From the NCBI GenBank assembly GCA_016208645.1, contig JACQXP010000405.1, positions 1,428 to 7,417 on the forward strand: a DNA stretch of 5,990 nt, read 5' to 3'. The notes beneath the pieces were generated by a model that was given only the letters and a program-made list of their open reading frames with translations, was not told the origin of the DNA and did not search any database. The first letter of the stretch is position 1; each line of letters begins with the position of its first letter. Source of the stretch: Candidatus Methylomirabilota bacterium. Lineage in GTDB: Bacteria; Methylomirabilota; Methylomirabilia; Methylomirabilales; 2-02-FULL-66-22. Positions 1 to 4,924 of this stretch are shown one piece after another. Position numbers and translations under genes: made by a program.

Positions 1-67
1 GGGTGTGTACGTCGCAGTGTCACGACGAGCGTCTGACGCCACAGATGGGCCGTTTTCAGCAGCCTGC
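1..67. repeat. Partial intergenic repeat, right half of a probable long palindrome
   Basis: The segment ends in TTTTCAGCAGCCTGC and begins near GTGTGTACGTCGC. This layout (GTACGT-like centre, GACGCC, a GGGCCG block, then a T-run and CAGCAGCCTGC) resembles the right arm of long palindromic intergenic repeats that I recall as abundant in Nitrospira-like genomes. That resemblance is from memory. The left arm, if present, lies outside the window, so the palindrome cannot be verified. The element abuts the stop codon of the ferredoxin-fusion gene and could serve as its transcription end. Confidence 0.35.
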
Positions 68-1149
68 TATCCCTCGGCCTCGACCGTGCGTACCCCCAGC
101 CGCTTCTGTTCCCTCGCCCGCCAGATTCCCATCAATGCCTGGCCCGACCGGCAGACGGCGATCAGCGCGCCCAGGCAGAACAGTGACAGGAACCCACCGA
201 GGGCGGAGAACGCCGCGAAGAGCGGGAGGGTCTCGGAATCCAGGATGGCGCTCATCAGCACGCTGGGGGTCAGCGTCAGGCCGAGCGAGAGCGGCTTGGC
301 CAGCACGATCCGGGCGGCCATCCACGCGATGAAGGCGGTGATGACGCCCAGGACGACCAACCCTCCCACGTACTCTATGAGCTTCTGGCGTCCCGCGCGG
401 AAGGCGTGCTCGAACTCGATCCCCTCGATGGCCCGCAGCAGGGCGCGGGCCAGCTCCTCGCCCTGGCGGAACGTGATGGACTTCTTTTCCAGGTCGGCCA
501 GGACGGAGTTCTCCTTGCCCATGGCCTTGGTCAGTTCCGCGCGGAGGTCCTTGGCCATCTGCTCGGCCTCCCGCACCTTCTCGGCGGTGAGGCGGCCGGC
601 TTCCTGAAGGGCCACGACCTCGCGCAGCAGGTCCAGGCCCCGGCGGTAGAGCGCTGGCGCCAGTTCTGTGGGGCCGGCCGGCTTGGCCTCGGGCTTCTTG
701 ACCGCGGGAGGCGCCGCCGGCTTTGCCTCGACCTTCGGCGCGGCTGCTGCGGGCGGAGGAGCAGGGGCGGGGGCCGGCTCCGGCTTGGCTTCCACGGCCA
801 CGGCGGCGGCCGGCGCTGCGGCAGCGGCTGCGACCGCCTCGCGGCAGACGACAAAGGTGTCCTGGTGCGCCTCTTCGACCTCGGTCTTGGTCTTGGCCCG
901 GACGAGATTGGGGGTCGCCTTGACGAACTCCGCGTTCTTGGCGATGAAGGACCGCCACTGCTCGGGGACTTCCGCCTCGGGGAAGATGGCCGCCACCGGG
1001 CAGGCCGGCCGGCAGGCATCGCAGTCCACGCACTCGGCGGGGTGGATGACCAGTTGGTCCCCACCCTCGTAGAAGCACTGCACCGGGCAGACTTCTACGC
1101 AGGCGCGGTCAATGGTCGAGAGGCAGGGCTCGGCGACGACGTAGGTCAT
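67..1149 (-). CDS. Seven-iron ferredoxin fused to a linker and a two-segment membrane anchor
   Basis: The protein has 360 residues. Residues 1-75 are a 7Fe ferredoxin of the Thermus/Azotobacter FdI type. By family numbering C9, C17 and C50 should bind the [3Fe-4S] cluster, and C21, C40, C43 and C46 the [4Fe-4S] cluster; C25 matches the extra non-ligand cysteine. The family trait VPEQW is at 61-65. Such ferredoxins usually end near residue 80-110. Here an Ala/Pro/Lys-rich linker follows (about 105-160), then charged amphipathic helices, possibly coiled coil (about 162-245), then hydrophobic segments at about 258-283 and 307-333 and a basic tail. The likely role is electron transfer held at the cytoplasmic membrane face; the partner is unknown. 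I chose this ATG over one 24 codons upstream because GGAGGA lies 7 nt before it (1157-1162) and the ferredoxin fold starts there. It is divergent from nrdJ. Confidence 0.85.
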   Translation of the reverse strand: MTYVVAEPCLSTIDRACVEVCPVQCFYEGGDQLVIHPAECVDCDACRPACPVAAIFPEAEVPEQWRSFIAKNAEFVKATPNLVRAKTKTEVEEAHQDTFVVCREAVAAAAAAPAAAVAVEAKPEPAPAPAPPPAAAAPKVEAKPAAPPAVKKPEAKPAGPTELAPALYRRGLDLLREVVALQEAGRLTAEKVREAEQMAKDLRAELTKAMGKENSVLADLEKKSITFRQGEELARALLRAIEGIEFEHAFRAGRQKLIEYVGGLVVLGVITAFIAWMAARIVLAKPLSLGLTLTPSVLMSAILDSETLPLFAAFSALGGFLSLFCLGALIAVCRSGQALMGIWRAREQKRLGVRTVEAEG

Positions 1150-1194
1150 GCAGGCTTCCTCCGGGACGTGTTGTCGGGAACAAAGCCGAAAAAT

Positions 1195-1222
1195 ATTATC
1201 CCGCTGAGCCAGTGTTTGCAAG
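1195..1222 (-). promoter_or_regulatory. Candidate promoter of the ferredoxin-fusion gene
   Basis: Read on the minus strand, GATAAT (1195-1200, five of six matches to TATAAT) is preceded by TTGCAA (1216-1221, 15-bp spacer) or CTTGCA (1217-1222, 16-bp spacer). It lies about 45 bp upstream of the chosen ATG, in an AT-richer patch of a GC-rich gap. The spacer is short and the -35 element is weak, so this is tentative. Confidence 0.35.
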
Positions 1223-1490
1223 GAAAACCGGGCCGCTTCGGTCCCCTTCTATGCATCGAGGCGGTGTGAAGGCGGGCGGCCGCACCGGTTGGCGCGATCC
1301 GAGCGAAGCAGGACGAGCCAAGAAGAGATCGCAGACGGCGGCTGGGGTTGGACCTCGGCTTCCAGCGAGCGATGATCCGGCACAGAGTGAGGTGCCGTGA
1401 GCGACCCCTCTGCCTCAAATCTTTTCCTGAGGAATCGCGGAGTTAGGATAGAACCCGGACTGGCAGAGTCTGACGGAAGGCCAACTTTTT
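1223..1490. other. Intergenic stretch without a recognisable gene
   Basis: I see no supportable coding region, tRNA or known RNA here. The open frames crossing it on either strand lack ribosome binding sites and read as Arg/Ser/Pro-rich noise. A 6-bp hairpin (CGGCAC at 1378-1383 with GTGCCG at 1392-1397) and a 5-bp one (1413-1417 with 1428-1432) exist, but neither is followed by a T-run. Upstream control sites for either divergent gene could lie here. Confidence 0.5.
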
Positions 1491-1492
1491 CC

Positions 1493-1522
1493 TTGACAAG
1501 CCCAATATCTAGGGCGTATGTA
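1493..1522 (+). promoter_or_regulatory. Sigma-70-type promoter of nrdJ
   Basis: A perfect -35 element TTGACA (1493-1498) is followed after 18 bp by TATGTA (1517-1522), or after 17 bp by GTATGT. Transcription would begin near 1529, giving a leader of about 250 nt before the nrdJ ATG. It is the best promoter-like sequence in the gap and points toward nrdJ. An NrdR-box-like site fills the spacer. Confidence 0.6.
1500..1515 (+). promoter_or_regulatory. NrdR-box-like operator 1, inside the promoter spacer
   Basis: The core CAATATCTAG (1503-1512) matches nine of ten positions of the NrdR-box core CwAtATaTwG as I know it. The flanks GCC and GGC are symmetric but do not match the usual ACA/TGT. The site sits between the -35 and -10 elements, where a bound repressor would block RNA polymerase. 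NrdR represses ribonucleotide reductase genes in many bacteria through an ATP-cone that senses dATP/ATP. Confidence 0.6.
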
Positions 1523-1531
1523 ATGATCCCA

Positions 1532-1547
1532 ACGCAATACTATGGAC
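1532..1547 (+). promoter_or_regulatory. NrdR-box-like operator 2
   Basis: The core CAATACTATG (1535-1544) matches seven of ten positions of the NrdR-box core, and the leading AC also fits. Alone it would be weak. It starts 32 bp after box 1, about three helical turns, the usual spacing of paired NrdR boxes (two 16-bp boxes with a 15-16 bp linker). The linker between the two boxes contains the -10 element. Confidence 0.5.
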
Positions 1548-1571
1548 CAATCGGATGTTTAGCTATCTAAC

Positions 1572-1757
1572 GGTGCCCGCAAGGAACGGAACCAGGCCAA
1601 TCGGCACCTGGGGGTGGCGGCCGAAGGGAATGCCGCAGAGATCCCCGGGTGGCTCGTCTGCAAACCGCTCGGCTCGTTGGTGACTCCGAACGCAGAAGCT
1701 TGACCAACCCGTCCACCCTTGACGCCCAGCGGGGCCGCCGTCACGGCGCGGCGTCCC
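1572..1757 (+). promoter_or_regulatory. Possible structured 5' leader RNA of nrdJ
   Basis: The leader can form several nested stems: 1572-1577 with 1603-1608 (GGTGCC/GGCACC); 1610-1615 with 1641-1646 (one G-U), enclosing 1617-1621 with 1632-1636 (GCGGC/GCCGC); directly next, 1647-1652 with 1713-1718 (GGGTGG/CCACCC), enclosing 1657-1661 with 1692-1696; and a GC hairpin spanning 1731-1757 just before the ribosome binding site. An alternative pairing, 1676-1681 with 1703-1708, competes with the inner stem. I do not find convincing cobalamin-riboswitch landmarks. A structured RNA class upstream of nrdJ (the 'nrdJ motif') has been described, but I cannot recall its consensus well enough to claim a match. 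High GC makes chance stems common. Confidence 0.35.
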
Positions 1758-1779
1758 GTGCAGTTGAACGGAGGATTCA

Positions 1780-4140
1780 ATGGCAGAACTCAGCCGTCCA
1801 TTGAAGCAGGGCCAGTGGTCCGAGTCCGCGCTTCGAGTCATGCGAGAACGGTACCTGGACCGGTTCAGGAAAACGGCCCCCGGCGAGTCTCCCACGACCC
1901 GAGACGTCGCCGAGACCCCGGAAGATATGTGCTGGCGCGTGGCCATGGCGATTGCCACCGCCGAGGCCACCTGGGGCAAGACTCAGGAACAGATCCACGA
2001 CATCGCCAGCCAGTTTTACGAGCTGATGGTGGACGGCGACTTCCTGCCGAATTCCCCGACCCTGATGAACGCCGGGAAGGACAACGGCCTCCAGTACTCG
2101 GCCTGCTTCGTCCTCCCCGTCGGGGACTCCATGGACCAGATCTTCGAGGCGGTGAAGCGGGCCGCCATCATCCACAAGAGCGGCGGCGGCACCGGCTTCG
2201 CCTTCTCCCGGCTGCGCCCCAAGGACACCCTGGTGAGTTCCACGGGCGGCAAGGCCAGCGGTCCCGTCAGCTTCCTGCGTGTCTTCAACGGGGCCACCGA
2301 GGCGGTGAAGCAGGGGGGCACCCGGCGGGGCGCCAACATGGGCATCCTCAAGGTGGACCACCCGGACATCCTGGAGTTCATCCAGTGCAAGCTGGACGGG
2401 GGGATCGCCAATTTCAACATCTCGGTGACCGCCACGGACACGTTCATGGAAGCCCTGGCGGCCGACGGCGAATACGACTTGGTTGACCCCCACACCCACC
2501 AGGCCACCGGCCGGCTCCGGGCGCGCGAGGTCTTCGACAAGATCGTGCAGGCGGCCTGGCGCACGGGGGACCCCGGGCTCGTCTTCATTGACCGGGTGAA
2601 CCGCAGCTCCGCCAACCCGGTGCCGGAGCTGGAGACGATCGAGGCCACCAACCCCTGCGGCGAGCAGCCCCTGGCGCCCAACGATGCGTGCAACCTGGGC
2701 TCCATCAACCTGGACAAGTTCGCTCGGCCCGATGATCCCTCGGCCCCCATCGCCTGGGACGAGCTGGAGCGCGTGGTGCGCCTCTCGATCCGGTTCCTGG
2801 ACGATGTGATCCAGGTGAACCCGTATCCGCTCGACGAGATCATGCAAGAGGTCCACGCCAACCGCCGGATCGGCCTGGGAGTGATGGGCTGGGCCGACCT
2901 GTTGATCCAACTCGGCATCCCTTACGACAGCGAGGCGGCGCTGGAGCTGGGCGACAAGGTGATGGAATTCATCACCACCATCGGCCGGGACGAGTCGGCC
3001 CGCCTGGCGGAGGAGCGGGGGCCATTCCCCAACTGGGCCCAAAGCATTTATCGCGAGGACCGGCCGATCCGGAATTCCACGGTAACGACCATCGCCCCCA
3101 CGGGGACGATCAGCATCATCGCCGGCTGCTCGTCCGGGATCGAACCGCTCTTCGCCGTCGCCTTCAGCCACATCGTCGGTGACCGGCACCTGACCTTCGT
3201 GAACCCCCACTTCGAGACGGTGGCAAGGCGGCGGGGATTCTACACCCCGGAGCTGATGGAGGCGGTGGCCAAGCACGGGACCCTGCATGCCCTGTCCGAG
3301 GTGCCGGAGGACGTCCGGAAGGTGTTCGTCACCGCCCACGAGATCGCGCCGGAATGGCACGTCCGGATGCAGGCCGCCTTCCAGCGACACACGGACAACG
3401 GGGTCTCCAAGACGATCAACCTGCCCCAGTCGGCCACGGTCGAGGACGTGGCCCTGGCCTACCGGTCGGCCTACGACCTGGACTGCCTGGGCATCACGGT
3501 GTTCCGGGATGGGTGCAAGTCCGGGCATGGGGGCCAGGTGCTGCACGTCGGTACCGCCGCCGCTGGCGGTGGTGCTGGCACGAGTGCCGGGAGCGAGAGG
3601 AAGGAGAAGGTAGGAAAGGAAGAGACCGTACCGGTGAAGGCGGAAACCTCGGTCAAGCCGCGCCCGCGCACCCTTCGCGGGGTGACCTACCGGGTGGATA
3701 CCCCGCTGGGAACCGGCTACGTGCACGTGAATCAGGGGCCGTCGGGCGAGCCCTTCGAGATCTTCCTGAACGTCGGCAAGGCGGGCAGCGACGTCCAGGC
3801 AGATGCGGAGGCGTTGGGTCGCCTGATCTCCTTGATCCTGCGCATGCCCTCGCCGCTGTCGCCGCGCGAGCGGGTGGAGGAGATCGTCAGGCAGTTGGAT
3901 CGCATCGGCGGCCGGCGAGACGCGGGGATGGGGCCGGGGCGGGTCCGCTCGATCCCGGATGCCATCGCCCAGGTCCTGGCGGAGCATGTGGGATTCCGCG
4001 AGCCGGGGGTGGAGCACATCCGGGAGGCGCGGGAGGGCCGCGTGAAGGCCACCGACATGTGCCCGGACTGCCAGAACTTCACCCTGGTCTTCGAGGAAGG
4101 CTGCCAGAAGTGCCACGTGTGCGGCTTCAGCGAGTGCTAG
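1780..4140 (+). CDS. nrdJ: Class II (adenosylcobalamin-dependent) ribonucleotide reductase
   Basis: This 786-residue enzyme reduces ribonucleoside diphosphates to deoxyribonucleotides, with a radical generated from adenosylcobalamin, independent of oxygen. The barrel runs from about 85 to 585. C109 (SACF) and C304 (ACNLGSINL) fit the reducing pair of E. coli NrdA (C225, C462). N291-P-C293-G-E295 fits N437, the thiyl cysteine C439 and E441. APTGTIS (439-445) is the phosphate-binding loop. A low-complexity Gly/Ala/Lys linker (about 590-628) leads to a TSCPD domain (about 629-710). The tail has CPDC (761-764) and CQKCHVCGFSEC (775-786), a zinc-ribbon-like end that should re-reduce the active site. 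There is no N-terminal ATP-cone, so activity regulation by dATP at that site is not expected. The ATG has GGAGG 5 nt upstream (1770-1774). The NrdR-type promoter and long leader are its own. Confidence 0.96.
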   Translation: MAELSRPLKQGQWSESALRVMRERYLDRFRKTAPGESPTTRDVAETPEDMCWRVAMAIATAEATWGKTQEQIHDIASQFYELMVDGDFLPNSPTLMNAGKDNGLQYSACFVLPVGDSMDQIFEAVKRAAIIHKSGGGTGFAFSRLRPKDTLVSSTGGKASGPVSFLRVFNGATEAVKQGGTRRGANMGILKVDHPDILEFIQCKLDGGIANFNISVTATDTFMEALAADGEYDLVDPHTHQATGRLRAREVFDKIVQAAWRTGDPGLVFIDRVNRSSANPVPELETIEATNPCGEQPLAPNDACNLGSINLDKFARPDDPSAPIAWDELERVVRLSIRFLDDVIQVNPYPLDEIMQEVHANRRIGLGVMGWADLLIQLGIPYDSEAALELGDKVMEFITTIGRDESARLAEERGPFPNWAQSIYREDRPIRNSTVTTIAPTGTISIIAGCSSGIEPLFAVAFSHIVGDRHLTFVNPHFETVARRRGFYTPELMEAVAKHGTLHALSEVPEDVRKVFVTAHEIAPEWHVRMQAAFQRHTDNGVSKTINLPQSATVEDVALAYRSAYDLDCLGITVFRDGCKSGHGGQVLHVGTAAAGGGAGTSAGSERKEKVGKEETVPVKAETSVKPRPRTLRGVTYRVDTPLGTGYVHVNQGPSGEPFEIFLNVGKAGSDVQADAEALGRLISLILRMPSPLSPRERVEEIVRQLDRIGGRRDAGMGPGRVRSIPDAIAQVLAEHVGFREPGVEHIREAREGRVKATDMCPDCQNFTLVFEEGCQKCHVCGFSEC

Positions 4141-4154
4141 GCGGAGGCCGGGGC

Positions 4155-4184
4155 AACCGCAAATGAACGCAGATGAACGCGAAG
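4155..4184 (-). repeat. GCGTTCAT-type repeat, copy 1 (inverted)
   Basis: This copy lies on the minus strand, opposite to the other five, and starts 14 nt after the nrdJ stop codon. It contains two tandem 10-nt units (AAATGAACGC, AGATGAACGC on the plus strand) preceded by AACCGC. Copy 2 is its inverted partner. Confidence 0.75.
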
Positions 4185-4346
4185 GTAATGGAACTGACCG
4201 AGGCCACGGGGTGTGCAGACACCGGCGATCACGTTGTCCGCGGGATCAATCCAAGGGCTTGAGGATTCACCGGTCATCAGCTCCGGTCCGTGATCCCGGG
4301 GCGTCCTGATTGACCCATCAGCGTTCATCTGTGTTCATCCGCGGTT
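4155..4346. other. Repeat-bounded inverted-repeat segment with internal dyads
   Basis: The 26-nt ends (4155-4180 and 4321-4346) are inverted copies of the GCGTTCAT repeat, matching at 23 of 26 positions by my count. The enclosed 140 bases hold further dyads: TGACCG/CGGTCA (4195-4200, 4271-4276), a GGTGT-GCAG-ACACC hairpin (4210-4223), GATCACG/CGTGATC (4227-4233, 4289-4295), a competing CGGGATCA/TGATCCCG (4241-4248, 4291-4298) and ACCGG/CCGGT (4269-4273, 4283-4287). It could be a small non-autonomous element, a structured RNA, or a transcript end for nrdJ. No transposase or T-run is present. A 63-residue minus-strand frame across it has no ribosome binding site. Confidence 0.45.
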
Positions 4347-4349
4347 GCA
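4318..4349 (+). repeat. GCGTTCAT-type repeat, copy 2
   Basis: It reads CAGCGTTCATCTGTGTTCAT, then CCGCGGTTGCA: two near-identical 10-nt units and the GCGGTTGCA end. It is in the plus orientation and faces copy 1 as an inverted partner. Confidence 0.75.
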
Positions 4350-4357
4350 TTGATTTG

Positions 4358-4389
4358 ATTGGCGTTTATTTGCGTTCATTTGCGGTTCA
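4358..4389 (+). repeat. GCGTTCAT-type repeat, copy 3
   Basis: It contains GGCGTTTATT, TGCGTTCATT and TGCGGTTCA, the same two-unit plan as copy 2, separated from it by fewer than ten bases. It ends about 38 nt before the start of the small gene at 4427, so any transcript entering that gene from upstream crosses it. Confidence 0.75.
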
Positions 4390-4426
4390 ATAGGAGGGGG
4401 AGAACACACACAAAAGCGAGGAGACG

Positions 4427-4609
4427 GTGGACGAGGAGTTTACCGACGCAGAGATCCGGGCGCTGCTGAAGAAGGTCGCCTCGGATCGCCGCCGGAACGA
4501 GATGCGCCAGCGGCAGGAGCGCGCGGGAGACCCCAAGGACCAATCAAAGGACGGGACCACCACCGAGACCCCGCGCGAGACTCCGCTCGAAAAGAAACCG
4601 GCGGCGTAA
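4427..4609 (+). CDS. Small charged protein of unknown function
   Basis: I do not recognise this 60-residue protein. Residues 1-37 are rich in Glu, Arg and Lys and should form one amphipathic helix (for example DAEIRALLKKVASDRRRNE). Residues 38-60 are Thr/Pro/Lys/Glu-rich and probably disordered. There is no signal peptide, cysteine or membrane segment. The start is GTG with AGGAG 3 nt upstream (4419-4423), a tight spacing. A second AGGAGG at 4392-4397 is too far away to serve it. An in-frame TAG at 4391 rules out an upstream start. An intrinsic terminator begins 13 nt after the stop codon, which supports a real transcribed gene. It lies between nrdJ and dcd, but no link to nucleotide metabolism can be read from it. 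Confidence 0.6.
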   Translation: MDEEFTDAEIRALLKKVASDRRRNEMRQRQERAGDPKDQSKDGTTTETPRETPLEKKPAA

Positions 4610-4622
4610 CCATGAATGCGAT

Positions 4623-4672
4623 CCCCGGCCAGGTCAGGGGCGGAGCCTCCTTCTGACCACGCCGGGGTTTTT
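4623..4672 (+). terminator. Intrinsic terminator after the small gene
   Basis: CCCCGGC (4623-4629) pairs with GCCGGGG (4661-4667). After a 2-by-2 internal loop, GGTCAG (4632-4637) pairs with CTGACC (4653-4658). TTTTT (4668-4672) follows directly. It ends transcription from the nrdJ/small-gene side before dcd. Confidence 0.88.
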
Positions 4673-4690
4673 CGTCTCCCGATGGGGTCT

Positions 4691-4718
4691 AACCGCCAAG
4701 GCGCCAAGGACGCAAGGG
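4691..4718. repeat. CGCCAAGG-type intergenic repeat, one copy
   Basis: The bases read AACCGCCAAGGCGCCAAGGA followed by CGCAAGGG, with a period of about 9-10 nt. It differs from the GCGTTCAT repeats. I recall similar CGCCAAGGACGC strings as scattered intergenic repeats in many environmental genomes. Only one copy is in the window, so the dispersed nature is not shown here. Confidence 0.4.
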
Positions 4719-4752
4719 GATACGCAGAAGGTTCGGTCTCCGAGTTCTCAAG

Positions 4753-4784
4753 ATTGGCGTGAATTGGCGTTCATTTGCGGTTGC
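4753..4784 (+). repeat. GCGTTCAT-type repeat, copy 4
   Basis: It contains ATTGGCGTGAATTGGCGTTC followed by ATTTGCGGTTGC. The second unit and the GCGGTTGC end agree with the other copies, while the first unit is degenerate (GCGTGAATTG). It is in the plus orientation. Confidence 0.7.
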
Positions 4785-4810
4785 CTTAAGTTCCGTGTTG
4801 AGCTTTAGAA

Positions 4811-4842
4811 TCAGCGTGTATCTGTGTTCATCTGCGGTTGCA
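4811..4842 (+). repeat. GCGTTCAT-type repeat, copy 5
   Basis: It contains CAGCGTGTATCTGTGTTCAT followed by CTGCGGTTGCA. Its end is nearly identical to copies 2 and 6. The start-to-start distances of copies 4, 5 and 6 are both 58 bases by my coordinates. Confidence 0.75.
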
Positions 4843-4868
4843 ATGGTTTCTGTCCGTGCCTTTCCGAA

Positions 4869-4900
4869 TTAGCGTCCATTTGCGTTCATCTGCGGTTGCA
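4869..4900 (+). repeat. GCGTTCAT-type repeat, copy 6
   Basis: It contains TTAGCGTCCATTTGCGTTCA followed by TCTGCGGTTGCA. It stops 10 nt before the ribosome binding site of dcd, so it lies in the dcd leader or promoter zone. Confidence 0.75.
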
Positions 4901-4924
4901 TAGGCTTTTGGAGGGGAGGGCCAC

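Noticed and set aside
406..1269. A 287-codon open frame on the plus strand across the ferredoxin-fusion gene
   Set aside because: Gly/Leu/Arg-rich shadow with no ribosome binding site; the opposite strand has the conserved ferredoxin cysteines and a good ribosome binding site.
1572..1661. Cobalamin riboswitch, suggested by GCCCGCAA, a GGCACCTGG and GGGAATGCC in plausible order
   Set aside because: The order is suggestive, but the invariant B12-box tail (AGCC..GGA.ACCTGCC type) and the conserved GCCACTG/GGGAAGG pair are not present as such. Only a covariance-model search could revive it.
1555..1683. An upstream frame of about 42 codons in the nrdJ leader, and a 6-codon one at 1542
   Set aside because: Neither ATG has a Shine-Dalgarno sequence, and the translation looks random; a regulatory leader peptide is not supported.
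1777..4116. A 779-codon open frame on the minus strand, antisense to nrdJ
   Set aside because: It is a shadow of GC-rich codon use: its His/Arg/Gly/Pro-rich translation has no recognisable domain, while the plus strand encodes an intact NrdJ with all catalytic residues.
4137..4328. A 63-codon minus-strand frame across the first inverted repeat segment
   Set aside because: It starts inside a repeat copy, has no ribosome binding site and ends over the nrdJ stop codon; it is best explained by repeat sequence.
4781..4811. Promoter for dcd (TTGCCT, then TAGAAT)
   Set aside because: The -10 element is good, but the 19-bp spacer and weak -35 leave it below the level for a separate feature; it is mentioned under dcd.
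4318..4900. CRISPR array, suggested by repeated 32-base blocks with spacers
   Set aside because: The repeats are degenerate, internally tandem, unevenly spaced, include an inverted copy and are interrupted by a gene and a terminator; no cas genes are visible.
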